Assembly (NCBI GenBank): GCA_964385045.1 | Contig: CAYLNM010000074.1 | Span: 1-21,526, forward strand | Origin: CAYLNM01 sp964385045 | GTDB taxonomy: Bacteria > Planctomycetota > Phycisphaerae > Phycisphaerales > SM1A02 | Direction of reading: 5' to 3' | Length of the DNA: 21,526 nt | Shown: in pieces, positions 1 to 6,793 of the stretch | How the letters are laid out: each line of letters starts with the position of its first letter | Position numbering within the stretch: the stretch's first letter is position 1 | Notes under the pieces: model-generated | The model's input: the letters and a program-made list of their open reading frames with translations, nothing else | Databases searched by the model: none | What the model was told of the DNA's origin: nothing | Translations under genes and position numbers: made by a program

Positions 1-2253
1 CGCATCGCGGTCGAGACCCGCTTCGTGCACCGCGGCTTCACGTGGGAGGAGCCCGGCGCGGCGCCGGTCGCGGTCGTCCCGTACCACGAGCTCATGCACC
101 GCTTCGGCACGCGGCGGTCCCGCGTGCGCACCGGCACCGAGCGGGCCCTCGACGCCTTCGTCGACATGCAGCCGGGCGACCACGTCGTCCACCGCGACCA
201 CGGGATCGCGGTCTTCCGCGGACTGACGACGCTCGAGGACGGCCCCGACGCCGAGGAGTACCTCACCCTCGAGTTCGCGCGGAACAGCACGCTCCACGTG
301 CCCGCGGCCAAGATCGAGCTCGTCCAGAAGTACGTCGGCGGCTTCTCCGGCACGCCCGAGCTCTCGACCTACGGCGGCCGCCGCTGGAAGAACCAGAAGG
401 AGAAGGTCGCGGGGGCGGTTCAGGAGCTCGCGGGGGAGATGCTCCGGCTGCAGGCCGCCCGCGCCGCGATGCCCGGCGTCCGCTACCCCGGCGACACGAC
501 CTGGCAGCACGAGTTCGAGGCCGAGTTCCCGTACCCCGAGACCGACGATCAGCTCGCCGCGATCGCCGCCGTCAAGCGAGACATGCAGCACGAGCAGCCC
601 ATGGACCGGCTCATCTGCGGCGACGTGGGCTTCGGCAAGACCGAGATCGCGATCCGGGCCGCCTTCAAGGCGTGCGAGTACGGGAAGCAGGTCGCGGTCC
701 TCGTTCCCACGACGGTCCTCGCCGAGCAGCACGAGCGGACCTTCCGCGCCCGCTTCCGCGACTACCCGTTCCGCGTGGAGGCGATCAGCCGCTTCCGGAC
801 GGGCGCGGACGCCCGGGACGTCCTCGCCGACCTGCGGGCCGGGCGGGTGGACGTCGTCATCGGCACCCACCGGCTGCTGTCCAAGGACGTCGTCTTCAAC
901 GACCTCGGGCTCGTCGTGATCGACGAGGAGCAGCGCTTCGGCGTCGAGCACAAGCAGCGGCTGCTCGCCTTCCGCACCACCGCCGACGTCATGACGCTCT
1001 CGGCCACGCCCATCCCGCGGACGCTGCACATGGCGATGCTCGGCCTCCGCGACATCTCGTCCCTGCAGACGCCGCCCATCGACCGCCGCTCGGTCGTCAC
1101 CGAGGTGATCCCGTTCGACGGCGAGCGGCTCCGCGGGGCGATCGCCCGCGAGCTCGCCCGCGAGGGGCAGGTCTTCTACGTGCACAACCGGGTGCAGGAC
1201 ATCGAGTCGGTGGCCGACGAGGTCCGCCGGCTCTCGCCGCCCGGCACCCGCGTGATCATCGGCCACGGCCAGATGCCGCCGCGGCAGCTCGAGCAGGTCA
1301 TGCTGAGGTTCATGCGGGGCGAGGCCGACGTCCTCGTCTGCACCACGATCATCGAGTCGGGCATCGACATCCCGACCGCCAACACGATGATCATCGACGA
1401 CGCGGACGCCTACGGCCTCAGCCAGCTGCACCAGCTCCGCGGCCGCGTCGGTCGCTCCCGCCACCGGGCGTACTGCTACCTGCTGCTGCCGCGGAACCGG
1501 GCGGTCAACGAGGTGGCCCTGAAGCGGCTGCGGGCCCTCGAGTCGTTCTCGATGCTCGGGAGCGGCTTCCGGATCGCCCTCAAGGACCTCGAGCTGCGCG
1601 GGGCGGGCAACCTGCTCGGGGCCGAGCAGTCCGGGCACATCGCCGCGGTGGGCTACGAGATGTACTGCCAGCTGCTCGAGCAGGCGGTGTCGGGGCTCAA
1701 GGGCGAGCGGACCAGCCGCAGCATCGACACCAACGTCGAGCTCGGGGTCACCGGCATCCTGCCCCGGGGGTACGTGCCGAGCGAGGCCCGTCGCCTCGAC
1801 GCGTACCGCCGCATCAGCCGCGCCGCGTCCATCGAGGAGCTCGAGCGCGTGGCCGAGGCGCTGCGGAGCGCGTATGGCGACCTGCCCAAGCGGGCCCGGG
1901 TGCTGTTCGAGCTCGCCGAGCTCCGCGTGCACGCGGCCGACCTCGGCGTGCGGTCGATCAAGCGGCAGCCGCCCGACGTGGTCTTCCGCACCGCCGAGCC
2001 CGGGCGGCTCGAGACGGCCCTGCAGGCGGCCAAGGGAAGCAAGCGGCTCGTGGGCAGCCCCGAGGGCGGGCTCGCGACCCTCTACTACCGGCCGCCCGAG
2101 ACCTACCTCGAGCCGCGCACGCTGCTGCGGGTGCTGCGGGCCCGGCTCGGCGAGGCGGCGTCGGCGGTGCGGGAGGCCGAGGGTGCCGGCGCGGCCGACG
2201 GCGGCGGGGCCCCGGCGGCGAACGGCACCGCGCCGGCCCTCCCGGACGCGTGA
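1..2253 (+). CDS. mfd: Transcription-repair coupling factor Mfd, 5'-truncated by window
   Basis: Mfd is an ATP-driven DNA translocase that removes RNA polymerase stalled at lesions and recruits UvrA for nucleotide excision repair. The frame is open from base 1 with no start, so the UvrB-like N-terminal part lies outside the window; about 750 residues are visible. Counting from base 1, an RNA polymerase-interacting CarD-like domain (motif GDHVVHRDHGIAVFRG) lies near residues 58-75. The helicase core follows: Walker A GDVGFGKTE near 207-215, DEEQRFG near 308, SATPIPRT, and the motif VI region GRVGRSRHRAYCYLL. The C-terminal regulatory domain (NVELGVTGILPRGYV) is present. The protein ends in a Gly/Ala-rich tail of about 25 residues that probably has no fold. 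An unknown membrane protein gene follows after about 70 bp. Identity is secure; RecG is excluded by the CarD-like domain and the C-terminal domain. Confidence 0.97.
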   Translation, partial: RIAVETRFVHRGFTWEEPGAAPVAVVPYHELMHRFGTRRSRVRTGTERALDAFVDMQPGDHVVHRDHGIAVFRGLTTLEDGPDAEEYLTLEFARNSTLHVPAAKIELVQKYVGGFSGTPELSTYGGRRWKNQKEKVAGAVQELAGEMLRLQAARAAMPGVRYPGDTTWQHEFEAEFPYPETDDQLAAIAAVKRDMQHEQPMDRLICGDVGFGKTEIAIRAAFKACEYGKQVAVLVPTTVLAEQHERTFRARFRDYPFRVEAISRFRTGADARDVLADLRAGRVDVVIGTHRLLSKDVVFNDLGLVVIDEEQRFGVEHKQRLLAFRTTADVMTLSATPIPRTLHMAMLGLRDISSLQTPPIDRRSVVTEVIPFDGERLRGAIARELAREGQVFYVHNRVQDIESVADEVRRLSPPGTRVIIGHGQMPPRQLEQVMLRFMRGEADVLVCTTIIESGIDIPTANTMIIDDADAYGLSQLHQLRGRVGRSRHRAYCYLLLPRNRAVNEVALKRLRALESFSMLGSGFRIALKDLELRGAGNLLGAEQSGHIAAVGYEMYCQLLEQAVSGLKGERTSRSIDTNVELGVTGILPRGYVPSEARRLDAYRRISRAASIEELERVAEALRSAYGDLPKRARVLFELAELRVHAADLGVRSIKRQPPDVVFRTAEPGRLETALQAAKGSKRLVGSPEGGLATLYYRPPETYLEPRTLLRVLRARLGEAASAVREAEGAGAADGGGAPAANGTAPALPDA

Positions 2254-2268
2254 GCCCGCGACGCGCGA

Positions 2269-2304
2269 GCCCCGCGGGGCGACGCCGCCCGGGCGACGCC
2301 GCCG
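2269..2304. repeat. Palindrome and 14-bp tandem duplication after mfd
   Basis: The perfect 12-nt palindrome GCCCCGCGGGGC at 2269-2280 runs into a 14-bp unit, GGGCGACGCCGCCC, repeated twice at 2277-2304 with one mismatch. It lies in the 70-bp gap between mfd and the membrane protein gene. It could form a short hairpin in the mfd 3' UTR but has no T-tract, so a terminator role is unproven. Confidence 0.35.
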
Positions 2305-2323
2305 CGGCCGGTCGCCGCCTGCG

Positions 2324-3535
2324 ATGATGCCGGCGATGCATCCCGTCCTCTGGCTCCTGCTCCAGGCCGCCGCCGCGGCCGGCGCGGCCTGGCTGCTGCT
2401 CCGCGGCGGCCTGCCCGGCCTCGCTGCCCTGCATCGCGCCCGGCACCCCGACGTGCCGGCGTTCGTGTCCGGCTGGCTGGCGATCGCGGTGGCCATGCCC
2501 GCGATCGTGGCGGGGTCGCTCCTGGGCCGAGGGGAGGCGGCAGCGGCCGGGCCGGCGGGGGCGGCGGCCGCGGCCCCGGCCTTCGCGGCGCTGGCGGCGC
2601 TCGGCACCGCGCTGCTCGCGGGCGCAGGACGTGGCCGGAGCCGCCCGCCCGCGGAGACCGATCCCGGCGACCCCGCCAGGCGCGGGGCCGCGGACGACCC
2701 CGGCCACCCCGGCCCCCCGGGCCCCCCGGGCGGCCCGGGCGGCCCGCCCGACCCCCGCGCCGAGGACGGCGGGACCGCCGCCCCCGAGCTCGCCCGGACG
2801 GGCTGGACCCGCCACGGCCCGGACCTGCCGACCCGCGGGGCGGTGGTCGCGGCGTTCACGCTGCTGTTCGTGCTCGTCCTCGAGCGGCACGTCACGGTCT
2901 GGACGGGGCAGGTGGGCCTCGCCCTGCTGGCGGTGCTGCTCTGGCTCGGCGGGCCGCCGAAGCGGTCGGCGGCGGAGACGGGCAGTGGCCACGGCGGCGA
3001 CCGCGACGGCCTCGGCCCCGAGGTCCGGCGAACCGAGGGCGCGTGCGGCCTCGCGATCATGGGCGCGGTGGCCCTCGGGCTGGTCGAGGGCCTCGCGGCC
3101 CGGTTCGCGATCACGACCAGCGAGGCGCTGATGGAGGCCGGGGGGACCGGCCGGGGCGTGCCCGGCCTGGTGCTCGCGACGCTGGCCGCGGGGGGCATCG
3201 CCGTGCGGACGATCGTGCTCGCCGCCGCCGCGGGGGTCCTCCCGCACCCGCTGGGGCGACGGGCCGCGGCGTGGATCCTCGCGGTGGGGGCGTGCGGCGC
3301 GGTGGGGGCCGCGGCCCTGGTCCGTCTCCCCGAGATGGTTCGTCTGGCCGCTTCCGGCCTGCCGCTGCCCGGGTCCGTCCTCGGCGGCGGCTTCGGGGCG
3401 TGGGCCCCGGCCGCCGCGGCCGCCCTGGCCGTCCTCGCGGGACTCGGCCTGACGCCCCGCGGGGGTCTTGCCCGCGTGGCCGGGATCGCCTGCCTCGTCG
3501 CCGCCGGCCTCGCCGCCACGAGCAGCCTCGGCTGA
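2324..3535 (+). CDS. Unrecognised multi-pass membrane protein with Gly/Pro-rich linker
   Basis: I do not recognise this 403-residue protein. Hydrophobic stretches suggest about ten membrane segments, near residues 7-27, 48-66, 80-102, 172-187, 196-210, 240-260, 278-304, 313-333, 359-376 and 381-399. Between the third and fourth lies a polar linker of about 70 residues (104-170) rich in Pro, Gly, Asp and Arg. It includes a collagen-like run of Gly-Pro-Pro type at 126-145. A second polar loop at 211-238 is rich in Gly/Asp/Arg. No catalytic or transport motif is visible. Three in-frame ATGs (2324, 2327, 2336) are possible. No Shine-Dalgarno sequence precedes them, and GATGAT at 2323-2328 could be a -10 element giving a near-leaderless mRNA from 2336. 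The real start is therefore uncertain by four codons. Coding status rests on the consistent hydrophobic pattern and GC-type codon usage. Confidence 0.65.
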   Translation: MMPAMHPVLWLLLQAAAAAGAAWLLLRGGLPGLAALHRARHPDVPAFVSGWLAIAVAMPAIVAGSLLGRGEAAAAGPAGAAAAAPAFAALAALGTALLAGAGRGRSRPPAETDPGDPARRGAADDPGHPGPPGPPGGPGGPPDPRAEDGGTAAPELARTGWTRHGPDLPTRGAVVAAFTLLFVLVLERHVTVWTGQVGLALLAVLLWLGGPPKRSAAETGSGHGGDRDGLGPEVRRTEGACGLAIMGAVALGLVEGLAARFAITTSEALMEAGGTGRGVPGLVLATLAAGGIAVRTIVLAAAAGVLPHPLGRRAAAWILAVGACGAVGAAALVRLPEMVRLAASGLPLPGSVLGGGFGAWAPAAAAALAVLAGLGLTPRGGLARVAGIACLVAAGLAATSSLG

Positions 3536-3568
3536 TCGCCCGTCGTTCCCGGCCGACCTCCCGGGACC

Positions 3569-3675
3569 GCCGCGGCGGGGCCCCGGGCCTCCCGCGGTCG
3601 CGCCATCGAGCCGAACCGCGAGGTCGGCGACTGTGCGGAGCCGCGGCGGGCCCCCGGGCCTCCCGCGGTCGCGCC
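3569..3675. repeat. 36-bp direct repeat, two copies (3569-3604, 3640-3675)
   Basis: The two 36-bp copies, beginning GCCGCGGCGGG and ending CCCGCGGTCGCGCC, differ at one position (G versus C at their twelfth base). They start 71 bp apart. Similarity resumes after each copy (GAACCG then GTCGG), with 8 extra bases in the first copy, so the original duplication was probably longer. Each copy contains self-complementary CCCGGG cores. No gene overlaps it. Confidence 0.75.
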
Positions 3676-3835
3676 GAACCGCCGTCGGCCGCGCACGCGC
3701 GGGCCCCGAGCGGCCTGCGAGCGGCCGTCGACCGACCGCTCATCGATCCCCGCAGGGCCTCGGCCGGGCCCCTCGGGGACCCACGACGGGGCCGCCCGGC
3801 CGGCGATTCCGCCGCACCTCCACCGCGACCCCGTA

Positions 3836-3851
3836 CCCCAAGATATTGTGG
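3836..3851. promoter_or_regulatory. Putative NrdR box upstream of TSCPD gene
   Basis: The 16-mer CCCCAAGATATTGTGG fits the known NrdR operator pattern acaCwAtATaTwGtgt at nine of the ten core positions (CwAtATaTwG). It is an imperfect palindrome, with arms CCCCAA and TTGTGG. NrdR is the repressor of ribonucleotide reductase genes, so the site suits the RNR-related gene that starts 110 bp downstream. NrdR boxes usually come in pairs about three helical turns apart; no second strong box is visible, only a weak palindrome at 3871-3880. The box is an A/T island in very GC-rich DNA and may overlap a -10 element. Confidence 0.6.
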
Positions 3852-3961
3852 AGCCCGGTCGGCCGACCCGCCGATCTCGGACTGTCGCCGCGGCGATGGG
3901 TGCCGGACGGACCCGCTCCCCGCCCCCGGCGAGACCTCGACTCCCACCGACGCGAGGAACC

Positions 3962-4372
3962 ATGGGCTCGGATCACCGTCGCACGCTGCCCGCCACCCGC
4001 CGCTCCGTCACCCACAAGTTCTCGATCGCCGGCCACGAGGGCTACCTGACGATCGGACTGTTCGACGACGGCTCCCCCGGCGAGGTGTTCATCAAGATCG
4101 CGAAGGAGGGCTCGACGCTCTCCGGACTGGTGCAGGGATTCTGCCGCGCGTTCAGCCTGGCCCTGCAGTACGGCCTCACGGTCCCCGACGCCTGCGCCCG
4201 CTTCCGGGGCATGAGCTTCGACCCGATGGGCCCCACCAACAACCCCCGCATCCCGGAGGCCTCGAGCATCCTGGACTACGTCGCCCGCTACCTCGAGGAG
4301 TTCGACCGCGAGCACCGACGGCTGGCCGCCGAGGCCCGCGACGAGGCGCCGCCGGCCGAGCTCGCCCGCTGA
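3962..4372 (+). CDS. Free-standing TSCPD domain protein (class II ribonucleotide reductase NrdJ C-terminal domain)
   Basis: This 136-residue protein matches, over almost its whole length, the C-terminal TSCPD domain of adenosylcobalamin-dependent ribonucleotide reductases (NrdJ). It has the diagnostic strings GHEGYLTIGLFDDGSPGEVFI, KEGSTLSGLV, ALQYGLTVPDACARF, FDPMGPTNNPRIP and SILDYVARYLEEF. In fused NrdJ proteins this domain follows the catalytic barrel and precedes a redox cysteine pair; here there is no catalytic domain and no C-terminal CxxC. The start at 3962 is set by GAGGA at 3954-3958 and by the domain beginning soon after. An NrdR-type box lies upstream and a strong terminator follows at 4453, so it is a single-gene unit. 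It may act with, or regulate, a separately encoded NrdJ, but no large subunit gene is in the window. Family assignment is firm; the exact role is inference. Confidence 0.85.
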   Translation: MGSDHRRTLPATRRSVTHKFSIAGHEGYLTIGLFDDGSPGEVFIKIAKEGSTLSGLVQGFCRAFSLALQYGLTVPDACARFRGMSFDPMGPTNNPRIPEASSILDYVARYLEEFDREHRRLAAEARDEAPPAELAR

Positions 4373-4584
4373 GCGGCCCGCGACCGACCCGACTTCTTCT
4401 CTCTCCTGCCGGGCCGCGGGCTCCGAGTGGCCCGGCCCCGCCCTCCTCCTCACGCCGCGCGCCGGACCGGTTCGTCCCTCCGGTGCGCGGCGGCTTTCTG
4501 CGCGGCGCTCCGAACGCGGCGGGGCAGCCCCGGAGCACCCGGCCGCCGCCGGTCCACCGCGGCCGGCCCCGCCGACCGGCCGCG
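4373..4584. other. Gene-free spacer between TSCPD gene and the tRNA-Gln promoter
   Basis: No gene is visible. It holds an 8-bp inverted repeat, GCGGCCCG (4373-4380) with CGGGCCGC (4410-4417), enclosing a pyrimidine tract, and then the strong terminator described separately. The rest is GC-rich low-complexity sequence up to the promoter at 4585. Confidence 0.5.
4453..4499 (+). terminator. Intrinsic terminator after TSCPD gene
   Basis: A 14-bp stem with one G-U pair forms between 4453-4466 and 4479-4492 (left arm CGCCGCGCGCCGGA). Its 12-nt loop is 4467-4478. The T-rich CTTTCT follows at 4494-4499. It lies about 80 bp after the TSCPD stop codon and separates that unit from the tRNA-Gln promoter. 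Confidence 0.65.
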
Positions 4585-4612
4585 TTGACCCGTCCGCCGA
4601 CCGCGGTACACT
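4585..4612 (+). promoter_or_regulatory. Sigma-70-type promoter upstream of structured leader and tRNA-Gln
   Basis: The -35 element TTGACC (4585-4590) and the -10 element TACACT (4607-4612) are separated by 16 bp. The predicted transcript start is near 4619. The same -10 hexamer precedes rplI at 9638. It is the best promoter-like sequence in the window, yet the next mature gene (tRNA-Gln) begins about 260 nt downstream, which implies an RNA product or long leader in between. Confidence 0.65.
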
Positions 4613-4618
4613 CTCGTC

Positions 4619-4879
4619 TTCCGTCCTCACCCGGGCCGCCGGTGACTGGACCCTCGACTTCGTCGAGACCGGGCGCCGCATGGGGCATGCGATCGCGGCT
4701 GCACGCGTGCTCCCGCCGACGAGGACGGCTGCCGCGGTGAGGGTACGAGCGAGCCGAGGGCCCGCCCGACCGGAGCCGTGAAACGTCCGCCGGATGGTCC
4801 GACGGGCGGCGAGCACTGGTCGAGCCTGCGGGCCCGGCACCCGACGTCCGGCCGTCTCTCGGCCGACGCGTCCACCGCC
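4619..4879 (+). ncRNA. Candidate structured non-coding RNA or leader before tRNA-Gln
   Basis: No protein gene is convincing here, but the sequence folds well by eye. A closing helix pairs 4624-4631 with 4736-4743 (CCTCACC with GGTGAGG, plus a T-G pair). Inside are hairpin I, 4634-4677, with apical stem CTCGAC-TTC-GTCGAG; hairpin II, 4678-4690, GCATG-GGG-CATGC, directly abutting it; and helix III, GCGGC 4695-4699 with GCCGC 4731-4735, enclosing the palindrome GCACGCGTGC. A second domain is closed by GGGCCCGC 4758-4765 with GCGGGCCC 4828-4835, continued by CGACC 4767-4771 with GGTCG 4818-4822. A promoter stands just upstream. Signature motifs of RNase P RNA, SRP RNA, tmRNA and B12 riboswitches were not seen. 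Chance pairing is common at this GC content, so the call is tentative; the 3' end is unknown and the RNA may run into the tRNA. Confidence 0.4.
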
Positions 4880-4951
4880 TGGTCCGTGGTGTAATTGGTA
4901 ACACAGCTGGTTTTGGTCCAGCCATTCCAGGTTCGAGTCCTGGCGGACCAG
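4880..4951 (+). tRNA. tRNA-Gln (anticodon UUG)
   Basis: A 72-nt cloverleaf is complete. The acceptor stem is TGGTCCG (4880-4886) with CGGACCA (4944-4950), and the discriminator base is G. The anticodon arm GCTGG-TTTTGGT-CCAGC places TTG at positions 34-36, reading CAA/CAG glutamine codons. The T arm is CCAGG-TTCGAGT-CCTGG. CCA is not encoded (CTT follows), so it must be added enzymatically. glmU starts 22 nt after its end, which suggests co-transcription and processing. Confidence 0.96.
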
Positions 4952-4973
4952 CTTCCCCTCACCCGGCGAGCCC

Positions 4974-5765
4974 ATGACTGCAGACACCCCGACGAGCGAC
5001 GCCGCTGCGCGGCCGCTCGCCGCGATCATCCTCGCGGCGGGCAAGGGCACGCGGATGAAGAGCGACCTGCCGAAGGTCGCCCACGAGGTGGCCGGTCGGC
5101 CCATGATCACCTGGGTCGTGGACGCGGTCCGCCGGGCGGGGGCCTCCCGCATCGTGGTCGTCGTCGGCCACGCCGCCGACGTCGTCAAGGGCTGCCTCGC
5201 GGGCGACGACGCCGACGTCGAGTACGTCCTCCAGGCCGAGCAGCTCGGCACCGGCCACGCGGTCATGGTGTGCGAGCCCGCCTTCGCCGACTTCGAGGGC
5301 GACGTGCTCGTCCTCGCCGGTGACGGCCCGCTGATCCGGCCGAGCACGATCGAGACGATGCTCGAGCGGCACCGGACGGACCGGGCGGCGGCCACGCTCG
5401 CCACCAGCACCGTCGAGGACCCGACCGGCTACGGCCGCGTGGTCCGCGACGCGGACGGCGGCTTCGGCGCGATCGTCGAGCAGAGGAACGCGACGCCGGA
5501 GCAGCGGGAGATCCGCGAGATCTACCCGAGCTACGCCTGCTTCGACGCGGCCGCGATGTTCGATCAGCTCCGCCGCCTCGAGCGGGACCCCGTCGGCGGC
5601 GAGTACTACGTCACCGAGCTCCCGGCGATGCTGAAGGCCGCCGGCCGCACCGTCGCCGTCGTCGACGCGGTGCCGCCGGAGGACGTGCTGTCGATCAACA
5701 CCCCCGAGCAGCTCGCCGACGTGGACGCGATCCTGCGCCGCCGGCTCGCGGAGGTCGGCGAATGA
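4974..5765 (+). CDS. glmU: GlmU-like UDP-N-acetylglucosamine pyrophosphorylase, uridylyltransferase domain only
   Basis: The reaction is UTP plus N-acetylglucosamine-1-phosphate to UDP-GlcNAc, the precursor of peptidoglycan and lipopolysaccharide. The 263-residue protein has the nucleotidyltransferase signature LAAGKGTRMKSDLPKV (residues 20-35), the region QLGTGHAV, the metal/nucleotide motif GDGPLI and GYGRVVRD. It stops after this domain. Bifunctional GlmU is about 450 residues, with a C-terminal left-handed beta-helix acetyltransferase that is missing here. GlcN-1-P acetylation must be done elsewhere, or the enzyme acts on a related sugar phosphate. It follows tRNA-Gln by 22 nt with only a weak ribosome-binding site (GGCGAG) and overlaps prs by four bases (ATGA). 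Family is firm; strict substrate is inferred. Confidence 0.88.
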   Translation: MTADTPTSDAAARPLAAIILAAGKGTRMKSDLPKVAHEVAGRPMITWVVDAVRRAGASRIVVVVGHAADVVKGCLAGDDADVEYVLQAEQLGTGHAVMVCEPAFADFEGDVLVLAGDGPLIRPSTIETMLERHRTDRAAATLATSTVEDPTGYGRVVRDADGGFGAIVEQRNATPEQREIREIYPSYACFDAAAMFDQLRRLERDPVGGEYYVTELPAMLKAAGRTVAVVDAVPPEDVLSINTPEQLADVDAILRRRLAEVGE

Positions 5766-6748
5766 GCGCCTCGGACCGCGAGCACCTGAAGATCTTCGGC
5801 GGCCGCACCGGCCGGCATCTCGCCGACCGGATGTGCGAGCACCTCGAGCTGCCGCCCGCCCGCGGCACCACCGAGCAGTTCCCCGACGGCGAGCTCATCG
5901 TCAAGATCGACGAGGACGTCCGCGGCCGCGACTGCTACGTGGTGCAGTCGACCAGCGCGCCCGTGAACGAGAACATCATGGAGCTGCTGGTCTACATCGA
6001 CTGCCTCCGGCGGGCGTCGGCCCACCGGATCACGGCGGTGATCCCGTACTACGGCTACGCCCGGCAGGACCGCAAGGACGAGGGCCGCGTCCCGATCACG
6101 GCCAAGCTCGTCGCGAACCTCGTCGCCGCCGCCGGCTGCGACCGCGTCCTCTGCATGGACCTGCACGCGGCCCAGATCCAGGGCTTCTTCGACATCCCGG
6201 TCGACCACCTCTCGGCCTCGCCGGTCTTCCTCGACTACTTCCGGCGCATCCGCGACGAGCTCGGCGACCTGGTGATGGTCTCCCCCGACGTCGGCAACGT
6301 GAAGGTGGCGAACATGTACGCCGACCTCCTCGGGGCGGACCTCGCGATCATCGACAAGCGGCGGCAGTCCGGCAGCAACGTCGTCTCCAAGAACCTGATC
6401 GGCCCCGAGGTCAGGGGCCGGCCGGTCCTGATGGTGGACGACATGATCTCGACCGCGGGCACCATCTGCTCCGCGGCGGAGCTCGTGAAGGAGGCGGGAG
6501 CGACGGAGATCTTCGCCGCCGCCACCCACCCCGTGATGGTCGGTCTGGCCCTGCAGCGGCTGGCCGACGCCCCCTTCACCCGCATCATCGTGACCGACAC
6601 CATCCCCGACGACGGCCGGCTCGACCCGATCCGCGACCGCGTCGAGGTGCTCTCGGTGGCCGAGCTCCTCGGCGAGGCGACCCACCGCATCCACCACAAC
6701 ATGTCGATCTCCGCGCTGTTCCGCGGCGCGGGCGGCCTCAAGCGCTGA
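5762..6748 (+). CDS. prs: Ribose-phosphate pyrophosphokinase (PRPP synthetase)
   Basis: It converts ribose-5-phosphate and ATP to PRPP for nucleotide, histidine, tryptophan and NAD synthesis. At 328 residues it is close to the usual class I length. Visible are the ATP-site loop YYGYARQDRK (96-105), DLHAAQIQGFFDIPVDHL starting at 133 with the catalytic-region His135, SPDVGNVKVAN, the KRR segment 199-201, and the PRPP-binding loop VLMVDDMISTAGT (222-234). Its start overlaps the glmU stop (ATGA at 5762-5765), with GGAGG at 5750-5754 inside glmU. This indicates translational coupling, and the glmU-prs pair is common in bacteria. Nothing is missing. Confidence 0.97.
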   Translation: MSASDREHLKIFGGRTGRHLADRMCEHLELPPARGTTEQFPDGELIVKIDEDVRGRDCYVVQSTSAPVNENIMELLVYIDCLRRASAHRITAVIPYYGYARQDRKDEGRVPITAKLVANLVAAAGCDRVLCMDLHAAQIQGFFDIPVDHLSASPVFLDYFRRIRDELGDLVMVSPDVGNVKVANMYADLLGADLAIIDKRRQSGSNVVSKNLIGPEVRGRPVLMVDDMISTAGTICSAAELVKEAGATEIFAAATHPVMVGLALQRLADAPFTRIIVTDTIPDDGRLDPIRDRVEVLSVAELLGEATHRIHHNMSISALFRGAGGLKR

Positions 6749-6753
6749 ACCCC

Positions 6754-6775
6754 CCGGCGCCCGCGGGGGCGCCGG
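6754..6775 (+). promoter_or_regulatory. Perfect 9-bp GC hairpin between prs and rplY
   Basis: CCGGCGCCC (6754-6762) and GGGCGCCGG (6767-6775) are exact complements around a GCGG loop. It ends 6 nt before the rplY Shine-Dalgarno AAGGA (6782-6786). With no T-tract it is more likely an mRNA stability or attenuation element, or a site controlling rplY translation, than a full terminator. Confidence 0.5.
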
Positions 6776-6793
6776 CAGATGAAGGACGACTCC

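Larger units (their letters stand above)
3536..3961. other. Gene-free region upstream of TSCPD gene: direct repeat and NrdR-type box
   Basis: These 426 bases hold no convincing gene on either strand; the open frames crossing them are low-complexity Arg/Pro/Gly translations. Visible are a 36-bp direct repeat (3569-3604 and 3640-3675), an NrdR-like palindrome at 3836-3851 in an isolated A/T-rich patch, and a short palindrome CCGATCTCGG at 3871-3880. The downstream TSCPD gene is presumably transcribed from a promoter close to the NrdR-like box, about 110 bp before its start codon. Confidence 0.6.

Noticed and set aside
3043..4740. A long plus-strand frame running from the membrane protein into the TSCPD and tRNA-Gln leader regions
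   Set aside because: The translation is Arg/Pro/Gly-rich noise, overlaps well-supported genes in other frames, and crosses a terminator and a promoter.
4619..4879. RNase P RNA, SRP RNA, tmRNA or a cobalamin riboswitch in the gene-free stretch before tRNA-Gln
   Set aside because: The conserved signature sequences of these RNAs were looked for and not seen; a novel or lineage-specific RNA remains possible.
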